From the NCBI RefSeq assembly GCF_958979055.1, contig NC_084887.1, forward strand, positions 38,815,120-38,879,119: a DNA stretch of 64,000 bases, read 5' to 3'. The position numbers and the translations under genes are program-made. Positions within the stretch are counted from its first letter, which is position 1. Each line of letters begins with the position of its first letter. Source of the DNA: Alnus glutinosa. Its lineage: Eukaryota; Streptophyta; Magnoliopsida; Fagales; Betulaceae. The notes below the pieces were generated by a model that was not told where the DNA came from, did not search any database, and was given only the letters and a program-made list of their open reading frames with translations. Shown piece after piece: positions 12,426 to 25,780 of the stretch.

Positions 12426-15172
12426 CTACAAAGTCCAAACAAATTCCGGTGCGTCTTTCCTTCGCCCGACCAGTGTTCGATAGAGGTACATCTTACCCAC
12501 TTTTTGCACATCCTCGGGCCCAACATCCATCTGATCATGATCATTGATGATCTCCACATTAAGCCTTGGCATCTTCTTCGCAAGTGTGTTGCAGCCTTCA
12601 AGAGTAAGTTCACAGGACGACATCCAAAGGGATCGCATTGTTTCATACTTTCCCACGTCCGTTAGAAGTGCTGCGTTACCAAAGGGGCTATCCCTGATCT
12701 CGAGCTTGCGAAGCTTCTTGCATCCATTCAATACGTAGAGCATGCCCTTGTCACTGTCCCCAGCAAATGCAATAGAGAGCATTTCAAGCTGCTCAGCATA
12801 CATTCCAATGTAAAGGAAGACCTGGTCAGTTAGAAGGCCAGACATTGACAATCGCCGGAGACGCTTGCACGACCGGACAATTGCCCCAAAACCTTCATCT
12901 AATGGCTGCATTGTCACAGGGTCGGGTCTTGTAGGATCAAGGATGCACAACCTGAAGCGGATAAAATTCGGACAGTTCTTGGCTACAGTTTCAAGAGCAG
13001 CATTCGTCATCTGCTGGCAGAAATACAGCAATGAATGAAGCTTTGGGCAACCAATGGATATAGCAACCAGGCCATTTTCTGTTACGGCAGCATGACCAAC
13101 CCCAAAGGGATCAGATGGAAAAACCCTCAATTCCTGCAACTCTTTACAAGTGGAAGCTACAACTTCTAGTCCCTTGTCTCCAATGCAATCCAGTATCTGC
13201 AAGTAATTATGAGAACTAATGTCAGTCATTGATATTATAAAAGAGAGTAAATTGGCCAAGGTTTAAAGATCATACCCATAGGCGCTGAAGTTTCACACAG
13301 TGGCGAATCAGCTTTATGAGATCAGAACCATGAATCCCAGCAGCATAGCTCAGGTTCAAGGTGGTCAGGTTCAAGCAAATAGGGTAGATGGCTGGCACAC
13401 AACGAGGAGCAACCTCCAAAAACCCTGATAAATTCCTAATTGATTTACAGTTCAGAATGGTAGTCTTCAGTTTGTTGTAGGTCTCAGAATCAGGATCATG
13501 GACAAAAGACCCTGTCCCTAAATCCACTAATTGAGGCGCTCGCATCAATATCTTTTGGAGCACCTCAAAAGGCACTGCACGGTTTAACTTCAAACTCTTG
13601 AGATTAGGAGATCTTGCCACAAGTCTCTCAAGAGCTGCTAAACTAATTTCTCCTTTGAGGCATGCAAAATTCAGGGAGATGAGTGACGTGCAGCTCTCAG
13701 GAAAGCAACTAAGCCAGTGGCCGGAATGATCATCAATTTCATTCTCTTGAAGGTCCAACTCCCTAAGAAACCTGGATAAGAACAAGACGATATAGGAAGT
13801 TAAAAAAAGAGTATTTTCGAAACAAGACGATATAGGAAGTTAAAAACAGAGTATTTTCGAAACCAACTCTCAAGATAACCATATTATCACATGCTATATT
13901 ATCATCAAGTCCAGGTAACCTTCTTGCCTGTCATTATCACCATATTAGTGACAGCAGATTAGGTCTCTCAGGAAAGTGCTGATAAATGATCTGGAGAAAT
14001 GGCTCTTGAGAAGATTTTTTCATTTTGAGACTTATGTTCTCAAGTCTTATACCAAGGGACAGAAACTCAATGATAATATACAACAAGCAATTGTCTATTA
14101 ATACGATTCAAGTCAACATTAGATCCAAGCAGAAAATAAATGTATTGATGGATAAATTTGAAAGAGACCAGCTCAGTTAACCATTTACAGAGAGGACTCC
14201 CAGTTCCCACCCATATGCATAGAAAAGTCTGAGCCGTTGATTAATAACATATTACAAAGCTGGAACACATAGACTTCAAATACCACAAATAACAGCCAAA
14301 ACATTCTATGGATAAGTACTTTTAACTCTTCAAACAACTCCTAGCCATATAACATTATACATCAACTCCGTAACAACGTAACAACCATACACCGAGCAGC
14401 AACAAAAGAAATCCAAGTAATGCTTATCAAACAAAAAACTCGCCAAAACAAGAAACAACATCCCGGATCACAAAGAAAGTGATTCTCGTTCAGTCCAATA
14501 ATAGGACTTTCAAGGCACAACAGACAAAGTAAAATGCAAAATCAGCAAGTGTCCTTGTAACAAGAGGCAGTCAAAGAAACCCATTTATAACAATTCGAAA
14601 TCCACAAACCCACGTCCAAAAAAAATAGCAATAATAGAAAAAATAAGCAAAATCGCCAAAATAATACGCCAAAGATAACTTCAGAAAAAAATAAAATAAA
14701 ATAAAATCAATCTTTCTTACCTACAGTTAGCAGCTATTGCTGCAAGGCCATCGGTGGTGAACCCTTCACAGCTAACAAGCACCAAAGACTTAAAATTCGC
14801 GAAGGACCGCGAAAGAAGCTCGAGGCTCTCATCCGAAACCACCATCCTCTTCAGCCTAAGCTCCTCCAACCCAATCCGACTCTTCGCAAAGGCTTCGATC
14901 CAAGGCTGTACATAGCCTCCCCAATCATGCGGCACCAGGTTGAAGTCCGCGAAATGAGGCTTCCCCTTCAAAGTCAGCGACTTGAGCCCCGGAAACCTCG
15001 TGATCACACTCTCGGGACTGATTGCATAGCAGTTTCCTACGAACACTCTCTCTCTACTGAATTTCTCTACTCTGTACCACAATTTGCACACCAGAGACAC
15101 CGCGTTGCGGTCCCTGTGCGACGTTACGAAATCGAACACGTGCTCTAAAACCTCGTCCGGAAAATAATTCAT
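12426..15172 (-). CDS. AFB2: Auxin receptor F-box/LRR protein, AFB2/AFB3 type
   Basis: My model has three exons: 14721-15172, 13276-13771 and 12426-13196, giving 572 residues, close to the 575 of Arabidopsis AFB2. The N-terminal F-box ([19 protein letters not shown]) binds the SKP1 adaptor of an SCF ubiquitin ligase. Some 18 leucine-rich repeats then form the auxin and Aux/IAA binding surface. Family phrases include [41 protein letters not shown] and [20 protein letters not shown]. Auxin acts as glue between this receptor and Aux/IAA repressors, leading to their degradation in the nucleus. The intron positions are family-like and the frames join. A miR393 site lies in the last exon. The N-terminus with MNYFPDEV favours AFB2/AFB3 over TIR1, but I cannot separate AFB2 from AFB3 by eye. 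Confidence 0.95.
12623..12643 (-). promoter_or_regulatory. miR393 target site in the AFB coding sequence
   Basis: The plus strand at 12623-12640 reads tccaaagggatcgcattg, which equals the first 18 bases of miR393. The sense (minus) transcript is therefore fully complementary across seed and cleavage positions. Only the 3' end of the microRNA differs. The site encodes the conserved MRSLWM segment. miR393 cleavage of TIR1/AFB2/AFB3 mRNAs is well established and can trigger secondary siRNAs. Confidence 0.92.
13780..13860. repeat. 40-bp tandem duplication in AFB intron 1
   Basis: The block starting aacaagacgatataggaag at 13781 is repeated at 13821 with one mismatch. It begins a few bases from the acceptor side of exon 2. 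Confidence 0.85.
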
Positions 15173-17835
15173 CCTTGTTTAGCATCCAATCCTAAACCCA
15201 GAATTTTCCTGAAATAAAAAAATTACAACTTTCCAGGAAAAAAAATAAAAATAAAAATAAAAACAACTTCCCGGGAAAAATGGAGGGATTTACGTAGATC
15301 TTGCTGCAAATAAGCTGAGATCTACATGAAAGAGACCAGATCTGAAGTGGGTATAAACAGAAATTCTCTCACATAGCTTAGATCTGCAGAGAGAGAGGAA
15401 AAGAACTCAAATTTTCTCGAGAAAAAAAGTGGGAGAGGAAGGAAAAGAAAATGTTTTCTCAGTGATCATCTTTGAAATCAAATAAGCGATGATTACAGAT
15501 GGGAGAAAAATAAAAAGAAACTGAAAAAACGTTGTAAAACAGATCAAAATTCAAAGATCTCAGAATCTGAAATTCCCATAAATAGAAATTTATGATTCTG
15601 AAAACCCAGAGATAGAACCCAAACCCTCTTTTACTCTCCCTCTCCCTCTCCCTCACCCACACAGTCCCAAAAACACAAAGACCCTCGTGTTAAAGCTTAA
15701 CTCAGAGTCAGAGCAACCACCCAGAGAGCTTGAGCTAACTAACTATGGTTACTGCTTTAACCCCGAGTACTTAACCAGGGTTTCCTTGGGGTTCCAGATC
15801 CAACGGCCAGTATTGACTCTACGGGAAACTAAGGGAATCTCGACGGTCGAGTGGGTGAACATGCATGTGTCCTTATCACTGGTTTCGAAGACACCCCCAC
15901 TCTGCCAAAGTCTTACTAAAGAGGTCAGTAATGGTCTGTCAGATAAATGACACTGGTTTTGGACTGAAATTACCAAAAGTACCAACTGAATAAGATTGGA
16001 TTATCCCTCTTTCTTCCTACTCTCGCGAGTAGCCCAAACTCGCGGCATTTGACAGAGACATTCCCATGTGAGGCATCTGAATGCCCTATGCTGACAGCTG
16101 TTCCTCAGTAAGAGCGAGTACACTGTATTTATTACTCTCGAGTTAAAACTTTTTTAGTAATAAACATTGTTTCAGATTTTTATTTTATTTTTTTCTCGGC
16201 TTTTTTTTTTTCCCCTATGGGAGATGTGAATCATGGCTCTTTTTAATGATTAGGAAATTTTGGGTAAGATAAAGTTTTTCTTCCGATTAGCTTGGGAGGA
16301 AATTCCGTCCATCATTTATTAAACTATATATCTTTTTTTGTTTTCTTTCTTTCTTTTAGAGGAGTTGGCTACACTTCCATCTTACCCTCTTTTCCACTAA
16401 ATGTGTTAGAAACACGCCAAAAATTTATCCACCCATTTTCTTGTTGATGCTACTCTTAACCACCACACCAATGTTGTCAAACCACCAAATTGACACTAAA
16501 TTCTTCGCGGCCAATACCATCGGATTTATGATAGTTCAACACATGAGAAATATATATATAAATATGTTTTTTTATCCCTCATTCATCTTTATTTATATTT
16601 ATTTTAAATTAATTATTGGATCGGTAAGACTTATATATAAATCCTATAAATTTAATAGTAATTTTAAAAAATAAAAAAAAAAAAGTTTTGGTGATTACAA
16701 CTATAGTATCATTTAGCTTTCAAAAGAAGGTTGTTAGTCGCCCATTAGGGCTGCTTAAATTTTTTTGGTTAATGTAAAAATATCACGTTGGGCTGTCACG
16801 TAAATAAATATTTTAATAGACTAACATTGTAGTGTCACATCACACTATTCAGGTGAGAGAGTGGATTGGGAATGTCTCTATTTTTTTTTTTTTTTTGAAT
16901 ATGTCATTTCTATATATATATATATATATTTAATAGATTATATAATTTTTACATATATTTTTAAAAATACGTTTGAGATAATTTTAAAAAGAAAAATTGT
17001 GTTTTAGCTATTAAAAAAAAAAAAAAAAAAAGGGTGGGAAGGAAAAATGATTTTGACGATCTAAGACTGCTTTGAATGCGTTCATAATACCAAATGTGAG
17101 AGTTACGGAATCATAAAGATGCTTTGTAGTACTCCATAAATGATGGATTCAGTATGTTATGGTGCACCGTACTATGCTCCTACAGTCCCACGTAATTGGT
17201 TGCATCACTCTGCTTGCTTTGCTATCCTAATCAATCATGACCGTACAGTTGGATGGAACACTTGCCTGATTGGCCAGAGAGGCTCACAGGGGAGTCTGAT
17301 GGGGGGGGGGGGGGGGGTTTGGCTTGGAATAATGCACCAATGATGCTTGAATAGTTTGGTATGTTTTGTGTATCTTGTAAGAGTTAGGATCCGCTTAACA
17401 GCTTTTTCCATCGAATCTCATGATGTTGCGTGCGTTTTTTCAGATAATTCCAAGTTTTGATTGGTTTCATCACTGATAATATCAGTGACGCACACATCAA
17501 CAAAACCTTTCACAAATAGATTTTATTAGATTTTTTCTCTCTCAATCGGATCTGACCTGCACTTAATTCGAATTTATTAGGTTAACAATCAAACACCAAA
17601 AACCTTTTATTCACGTTAAGAGCATGGATTGTGTTAGTGAATATTCACGTTATTCCTCTAATTTTACAAAACTTCTCCAAAAAGAAAGTGTTTGAGAAGA
17701 TTATTTGGTCAAAAAGCTTTTTCCAACTCCAATTTTCATTTTATCCTCCATTTATATTTATACTAAGACTGGAAAGGATCTCATTTTTTAAAACTTTTTC
17801 TTGTATTGAAAAAATATATATATATATATATATTT

Positions 17836-17867
<32 letters not shown>

Positions 17868-19449
17868 GGTAAGCAAATATCGAAGTGGGGTCTAACTTTG
17901 AGTGCAAAACTTTTGCCGCTGATGTAACTAGTCACACAAAAATCTCAAATTTCTGAGGGCGAGAAAAGGAAAGCATAACGAAAAACTAAAAATAAAATAA
18001 TAATCTCAAACCTTCAAATCTTTCTTTTAGCCGGTTGGTCAACCTCATCTCTTCACCTTGTCACTCAAATTCTCAAGAATTTATTGATAGAAATTTGGTG
18101 CTCCCTGCTACCCATATCTAACCGTAGTTTCCTGAGTATCTGTACTAAAGATTATGGGTACTTTTCCCAATTCTAAAACAAAGACATCATGGATATATAT
18201 ATATATATATATATGTTTCAACTCTAACAAATTCAGTTTTAATTAAAATCAGACTCATGTTTAACTCGAAAAGATTTTTGCTCGGGTCTAATTCGTGTTA
18301 AAACTGGACTCGTTAAAATTGAAATCCATGTCATAATTTTAACGGGTCTAATTTCAACAAGAATTAAACAGAAGCCGAATCCGAATAAATATATCACGAA
18401 ACTAAAAGTAAATTATCAACAACATTATTACCTACAGGTATTTAACGGACTTGATGTACTTGGTTATAATCTCTGGACCTTTTTCTCTCTTTTTTTTTTT
18501 TTTTTGTTTTCTTTTTTCTTTTTTTAATATCCTTACATGGGCATTCAGTTTTGGGGTTGACAAGTCTTGCCGCTGTGTAAGATGATTGTAGCCAATATCC
18601 ATTAGTTTTAGAGTTTATCTCTGGGTTGCGTCAGTCCTAATCATGTATCACTTTGACTCAATGCCATACGTTCATTTATCCACCTTTTCCTCCGATAGTA
18701 TCTGAAACCAATGGCACCAATTCTTTCAAGTTTCATGGTCGATATGTCTATGGCTTCTTTCTTAGTCAAAAATGTCAAATAAACAGTAATTTTGGCACCG
18801 ATTTTCGTTTTAAATTCATAAGTAGGTCTAGATCTCTGGCCTTGAGGCATTGACATTAATTATAATGAATTCAGATTTTTTTGTAATTAGAGCTGTTATG
18901 AAATTTATTTGTCTTAAAATATAGATGAACTGTCTAAAACTTGTTCGAACAGATAAATCTCATAATTTTTTTATTTTTTTTTTTCATATTTATCATTCGA
19001 ACTGCTAGACTATCAGTATTATTAGCAATTAGAATATCAAAATTATTGAATTCTCCATGATGAACACGATTGGTTCCAAATCCTTGGCATGTGCATTATC
19101 CATGATCATTGCAGCATAATGCTACATGTTCTTCGTCCTTTTGAATCTAACCCATTAAGCCGATCGATGAGACCCAAATTACACCGTAGATTTAAATAGT
19201 TGTGTAATTATGGACAAGTGCGCCTTCATATATAGCTAGCAATTATAGAATGGCTGTAAAAATGCTTGCCCCCACCTGGCCTCAACACCCATGAGTAATT
19301 ATGCTTGTCTCCATCCTTATCTTCAAGTTTTGTTATTATTATCATTTTCAATAAAATAAAAATAAAAATAATTAACTTTCATTTCCTCTTCTTAAATTAG
19401 ACAGTGTCTACTTAACCCCTCCCCCCCCCCCCCCCCCAAAAAAAAAAGA

Positions 19450-19507
<58 letters not shown>

Positions 19508-20400
19508 TAGTTTCGGACTAATCTCTAACTCTCGAATTGTTTGAACTATGATATAAAGCAAGACGCGATGAAGAGTGTGTTTGCCCGTGAGCGTTTTTAA
19601 ATAAAATTTCAAAAAGCCTAGCTTTAGAGTGTTAAAAAAAAAATGATTTGAAAACATTAAAAAAATTTCACGTGCATGATGTAACGGGTGCGTTTTAAAA
19701 AACGCATGATTTTAAATACCAAACCAAGTTTCGTGCAATAGGTATGATTGAAACAATACTCTTTTACAGATTTTACAAAACACTCAATTGTGTAACTTGC
19801 ATTTTTTTTTAATAATAATAAAACAATAGACCTATAACTCTTTTTTCTTTTTCTTTTTTTTTAATAATATGAAACCTTGTTCCATTTCCCTCTTTTCTTG
19901 GTGAATGGCTGAATGCTTACACATTTCAAATAACAAAAACTTTGGTGTCACAGTGACAGGGGAGCATCAATTCTCTGATATCGTCTTGCCCATATATAAT
20001 CAGGTTAGTCTGATAAGCCGAAAGAAACAACAAGAACCATACTGCAAATTTTATATTATGCTCTGTTGGTTGTAGCCTGCTGGAGAAATGGCCATTGGAC
20101 AATGCCTAGATGTTTTGGACATTTCTCACCTGCAAATAGGATGAGATCAAAATGGTTTTTTCTCACCTAGGCATGTTCTCTGGGATTCCCTTTGACTGAC
20201 AATGTTAGGCTTAAATGAATTTTTTTTTGTCATTTTCTATATTTCTATACATCAATTATTCCAAATCAGTGTCCCCACCTTTCTGGTAATTGCTCTATCT
20301 AGAAGCCAAACGTTTCTGCACTGGCTTGTAAGAAAAATAGGGTGCCAAAATAACCAAAAATAAATAAAAAATAAAAAAGGATAGCCAAAGTGGAACATTA
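15173..20400. other. Intergenic region with the AFB leader/promoter and AT-rich repeats
   Basis: The first several hundred bases should be the AFB 5' UTR and promoter, with CT-rich blocks at about 15632-15655. Beyond 16 kb the sequence is AT-rich, with many homopolymers and short tandem runs: TA near 16914-16930 and 17816-17832, a G run at 17300-17318, and a C run beside a long TA tract at 19418-19505. No open frame here has family features. Positions 19580-19720 carry gcgttttaaaaaacgc phrases resembling the MITE family at 48069, 48571 and 57650, perhaps a remnant. Confidence 0.4.
19454..19505. repeat. TA microsatellite
   Basis: About 26 TA units follow a C run and an A run. Such stretches are prone to length error in assemblies. 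Confidence 0.9.
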
Positions 20401-20620
20401 GGACTACTATGATTGGGATTTGACGCCTCGCTTCTCCGAAGGTGCTTCTTTCTAGTTCTTTTAAGGTTATGGAGGTTTTTTGTTTTTTCAATGGTTTAGA
20501 TCTGGTGGAGCTTTTGTTCTCTTAGTCCTTCTAGGATTATGGAGCTGTTATTCTCCTAGTCCTTCTAGGGTTAAGGAGCTTTGGGTCTCCTAGTTATTGT
20601 AAGGCTATGGAGCTTGTGTG

Positions 20621-20651
<31 letters not shown>

Positions 20652-21081
20652 TTTTTTTTTTTTCCAGGTAAGAAAGCTAACACAAGACGTCTCATAGGGA
20701 AACAGCCTCTCCGTCCGTGTCGCCGGCGAAAGTTTGGTGTTTTCTGTAATTGATTTTTTCTCTATTTTTTTAGAGTAGTTTTTAAAAGTCTGTCTGTTAA
20801 ATTTACAGATTTTACTGGACTTTTTATGGCTTATTAGTTAGATCAGCCCTCTTCTTTTTTTTTTGTTAGGGGTGTTTTATTGTTAAAGAATGGCTCAAAC
20901 ATCTGCTATTGTAATATTTGTTTATTCGTAGGCAACACCCAAGTCAGATTTTTCTGACTTAGTGTATAGGGTATCGATGTGCTTCTATTCACTGTATTTG
21001 CCTTCGGGCCTCTTCAAATTAATGCATGATAACTCCAGTTATTTCATTCAAAAAAAGAAAAAAAAAGGACTACCATGATTG
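20401..21081 (+). mobile_element. 5'-truncated LINE with poly(A) tail and 15-bp target-site duplication
   Basis: The direct repeats ggactactatgattg (20401-20415) and ggactaccatgattg (21067-21081) differ at one base and flank an insertion of about 650 bases. It ends in an A-rich tail (21050-21066) directly before the right copy. A poly(A) tail plus a long duplication is the mark of LINE-type target-primed integration. No reverse transcriptase remains, so this is a 3' fragment only. Its body contains several diverged units of about 45-50 bases around tagtccttctagg..atggagct (20450-20610), then a GT run and a long T run (20614-20663). A SINE is less likely because I see no A/B boxes. Confidence 0.75.
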
Positions 21082-24000
21082 AACTCTTACCAAAAGAATT
21101 AGGATTCCTTATAATAAGAGTTGCCTTAATCGCAATGCAATTTGAATGGTTCATAAAATAGAAATTGCGAGACACACCTACTCCGAGAAAAAGATCCCCG
21201 ATTAGTTGAAAAGTGAATTGTAAAATTGTTTTAGCATTAGAACAATTTTGCTTAAAGACAATTTTTCCTTTCATTTTTCAACTAACCGGGTTCTCGTGAT
21301 CCCATTCCCTTGCCCTAGATAGCTTAAGGTGCAACATTCATTTGTTCTGAACGTGAGCTTGGCCGCCTCGATGCAAATATGCAATACGGGCACTCCAATC
21401 CATGGTAAATTAGGAACCAGTCAACCGTGACAGCAATGTTAGGTGGCATTGGCCTAAAGCATTATTACATTCAATCAACTTCAGTTTTAGAAAGTGTAAA
21501 ACCCCCTCTGGATAAGAGCCTTCTCTACCAAACGATGGCGAAGGCACATATCATCAAAGTTGTTTAAAAGGTGGATAGGGATGTTGAAAGAAATGACATT
21601 TTTTTATTTTTTATTTTTTCATTGTTTTGAGCCGAACCATACAAAAATGTCATCAAGTTTGTGGCCAATGCAGAACCCCTTTACCGCAAAATCGTTTTGA
21701 GACATGCTTACGTCCAGGGTGGGAGTTAGCTTTAACAATTTGGGAGTCCAAATTAAAAAATAACAAATTTCCTTTTTTTCTTTCTTTCTTTTTTTTTTTT
21801 ATTTTTTATTTTTATGAAAAGAAAGCTTGTGGCTGGGGGCAACCCCCCACCCTAAAGTCTTAAGGGACTCTGCCCCTGCTTGCATCCAATACGAAACCCA
21901 AACGGCTAAGCTTAATGAAAGTTTTTGACTTTATGGTAACTAAATTGTAAACAAGCTTTTTGTGTTTGGGCTCCAAGTATCCCAAAATGTAAACAAGTTT
22001 TCCCATTTTCTTGTTTTGTTTGTTATTATTTTGTTAGACGGTGCTTTTTGTTGTTTAAAAAAGTGTTTTGACGTGACATAAAAGTTAAAATAATATTAAT
22101 TTTTGAGTTATTTTTGATGTTTTTATTTTGAAAATATAAAATAAAAGAGAGAGAAAAAAAAATAAATAAATTTATTAAATTCAATTTAAAAGAAATTGGC
22201 CAAATCTTTTCTTTCTTCTTCTTGCTCCTAAGGATATCTTCCTTGTTAAATTGTCTAACTCTAACGTACGTGGACCGTTCCAAGAGGAGCATGTGAAGGT
22301 GGGGTACCCTTGTGACTTGTTTTTCTTTGCTACCAGAAATATGAATCCATATTTTTCAATGCCACAACGTGGTTCACAACTCACGGGAGCTGTAGACGAG
22401 CCATGCCGAGCCGTTTTACTACCTTTTAACCGGAATCAGCTTCGGCCTGGCTCCTGGCTGTGTCTAAAAACCCTATTGGACCCCAAATGCCACACCTAAT
22501 AATCTTCTTCTTTTTTTTTTTTCTTTTTCTTTTTGGTGTGTAAGTCCTAATAATCATTTATAAAGCATAAAATTTGCATGTTGAGAACAAGAAGGTGGTG
22601 GACGTGAAATTCAACACATCTAAAATACAATCGGGATTCTATAATATTATTTAAAACTCAAACAGAAAATAAGAGAAATAGTATTCCAAATAGATAAATT
22701 TGACACTCCAAACTGATCGGGACATCTAGGCCCCAACTCCCATCTCTCATTCTCTATCCGAATCAAGGCGCTGATGGCTAAGGCTCGGCTTATATAGCAA
22801 GCCGTGGTGAGATTCGTTGGGTGCCTTAAAGTATTTAGCAAGAATTTAGTTCTCAATTAATTTTTTAAATACGCATTACATGTGCAATAAGAATGCTTTG
22901 GATTAAAATAAGGGAGTGGAAAGTGTTTCCAGGCTGGCAAATTTTGTTGGTATTAGGCTAACACCCACACAATCAACAACCAAATACGTAATAAGCAATG
23001 ACGTTAATACAAGCATGACCAAAATGATCCAATAGGAGGTATCCTAATTCGCAATTCGAAAGAGAGTGGTTAGCTCAAAAGAGTGGAAACCAAATATATA
23101 TATATATAATCTATATAAAAAAAATATATATATATATAAAATTATGGCTCCACTTGCATATAATTACAAGGAGAAGAACATAATTGAAAGTGAGAGGCAG
23201 AAGAAAAGAAATTCTTTAACAAAGGTCGTCGTCGTCATCATCATCATCTCCATCTCTATCTACCCCTTCAATCATTAACTAGAATTGCGACCATGTGAAG
23301 TGCCTCAAGTTTTGAAAAATATGAAAGGTTATCTAACCACCGTACGCAACTTTTCCATTCAAACGACTCCCAATTGTCACCAATTCACAATTTCAGTTTC
23401 CATGAAATCTACTTGTGGAGGTTCAATACACTGTTAATCATGGTTTTGATTTGTGTTCTGTGTTTATTTCTGTGTACATAGGACACAAGCTGTGAGTGAC
23501 ATGTGCGCACACAACACTCAATGCAAGCCTTACTAAATAATTATAGGAAAAAAAAATCAAATTTAGTCCTTAGGTTTTCAACACTAAATTTTTTTTTTTT
23601 TTTTCTAGTTTCAAATAGGTTTATCTGTCAATCTACCATCCAATTAATTAATAGTATGACATGTTAAACCAATCAATTAATGACACGTGACTCTTGTTTG
23701 ACAAGTCATGTGTCAATTATATGTGCTAAGTGGAACAGTTACTTTAAATTACAAATATACTCTAGATAAATAATTTTGTTTTCTAACTTTCTTTTTAGTT
23801 TTAATTTAGGGTATATTTATAATTTAAAGTAATTCAAGTTGTGCATGTCAGGTGACATTAAATGAGAGTCATGTGACATTAATTGATTGATTTGACGTTG
23901 CATACCGTTAATCTATTGAACGATAAGTTGTGATTGGTGCACAATACAATTGCACAACACAAGACACATGAGGTGGGACCCATGTGGTAGATTTTATTCA

Positions 24001-25780
24001 CATGAGCTCCACACCATGTGTCTTGTGTTGTGTAAGTATTGTGCAAAAATATTTTCCCTTGGACGATAGGTTGACGAAGAGACATAACTGAAACCAGGAA
24101 AAGAAAAATAAGGACATAATTCTTTTTTTGAGATAAAGGACATAATTCTTGAAATTGAAAAATTATGGACTAAATTGAAATGAGATGAAAACCTAATGAC
24201 TAAATTTAAAAGGGGATAGAATTTAATGTTAGGCAATCTTGGAAAAAATGGGCACAAAAATTAGATTGGTACCGAAATATTGAGCAGCATGCGGCATCAT
24301 AACGCATGGCGCGATCTGCACCGTGGTCCTGTGCTATGAGGCCTATGATTGTTGATCAAAGTTGTGGAACCTGGGAAAGAGGGAGACGAAACATAAGAAG
24401 ATGTCCCTTTTGTTGCCCAAAATTTGGTCCCAAATTTTCTGGTAGTCCTTATCCCAAGTTACCAAGGACAATCGGTCGTGGTCTGCAAAGAAGGGCAAAG
24501 GAAAAGGAGAGGTGGTGTGAGGGAGGCCAAAGGACCACTAAGTGGTCGCTTGATGTCACCTTCTCTTGTTTCTTTGATAAAGTAGGGTGAGCATAAAGGC
24601 AATCCTCCACAATAGGAAAATCCATGGTGCTCATGTCAGCTGGTCCAGCCTCAGAATTGGGACTGTACATGATTAGAAATGAACCCAACACATTACACAT
24701 GTATGTATATATGTATGTGTATGTATCTCTTTTGTTTTTAATGAAGTTGGACCATGATAGTTTAGTGCTCTAGCACTGAATTGGTTGAGAGATAAAGTGC
24801 CTTCCAAGGTTTTCAATTTTGGGACTGTGAGAGGCCACAGTTGGGGGGGGGGGGGGGGAGGAGAAATTTGGAGAAAGAAAAGTCGAACATCAAGTGGGGA
24901 ACATTAGAACATCATGTCACCTGTTTCAGATCTTTGTCGACGTCAACGATGTGATGGGACCTTATGGGCCCAATACTTTGTAAGGTAACCAAACCTTGGG
25001 CCTCCGACCCTGCTGGATGCTTCTAGGCCTGCGTAGCTGAAAGCAGGGGGCCTTCAGTGAGCTCCAAATGAGTTTGCACCACCAAGTAGGACTAGGCCCA
25101 TTTCAGATTCATGTGATTATGTGAGAGAACCTATCGATTTCGGCTGAAGACTGTTATAAGTTTCTTGTAAATTGACGTGTGTGTGGCACTCATGTCAACT
25201 GCTAAATCAGTTACTAAATAATTAAATATGCCTATCATATTTTGTTGTTTAATTTTTTCATGTCGGGTTGTAGTAAGAGCCATGCAAAAAGCAAGATCTG
25301 GTGTGTAACTGAAAAATCATTTAACGGCATTGAGCTCATATGAATAACTTACTTTTATTTTTAGCATTTTATCAACGTTCACATAAGGTTTTTTTTTTTT
25401 TTTTTTTTTTTTGTCAATACTGAGAAAAGGATTACATGGGAACAGAAAACCAAAAGGGTGGGCTCCCAACAACATACCCAAACGAAAATACATAGCTAAA
25501 ATTAAGAATAATAAGTAGGAAATGGGTCCATTAATGACCCCGAAAGGCCATTCACGACCCGGTCCTATGTTTCTTAGGCAAAAAATGATGATAATGTTAT
25601 TTACATATTATGTGTATAAATGTCTAGTATTCATTGATAACAAAAGAAGCTAAAAACGCCAAAGCGTTTTAAGTTCTTGTGACGGTGGATCACCCAACAC
25701 AACTGCAGATGTCTTCTAATAATAGCATAATACACTTACAATAGTCACTACTGATAATAACAACAGAAGTTCTGATGTTA
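21082..25780. other. Intergenic region with MITEs and simple repeats, no supported gene
   Basis: The sequence is mostly AT-rich. It holds a hairpin MITE at 23938-24045 (listed separately), a short TA cluster at 23094-23140, a G run at 24843-24859 and a T run at 25389-25412. The T run is followed by tgtcaatactgagaaaaggattacatgg, which looks like the 3' end of a minus-strand retroposon. I could not find matching duplications for it. Open frames in this stretch lack recognisable domains. Confidence 0.4.
23938..24045. mobile_element. Hairpin MITE
   Basis: The left arm tgcacaatac...gcacaacacaagacacatg and the right arm catgtgtcttgtgttgtgtaagtattgtgca are inverted copies around a short loop. It resembles in build the hairpins at 46684 and 51202: a gtgggaccca-type centre with cacaac/gttgtg arms. 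It is probably a related Mutator-type MITE. Confidence 0.65.

Noticed and set aside
17300-17318. G homopolymer (also 24843-24859, and the C run at 19418-19437) as G-quadruplex or regulatory sites
   Set aside because: They are isolated homopolymers in intergenic repeat-rich sequence. They are assembly-error prone, and no gene context supports a role.
25389-25570. Minus-strand retroposon 3' end after a T run
   Set aside because: The T run and following sequence look right, but I found no matching target duplication, so it is not listed as a firm element.
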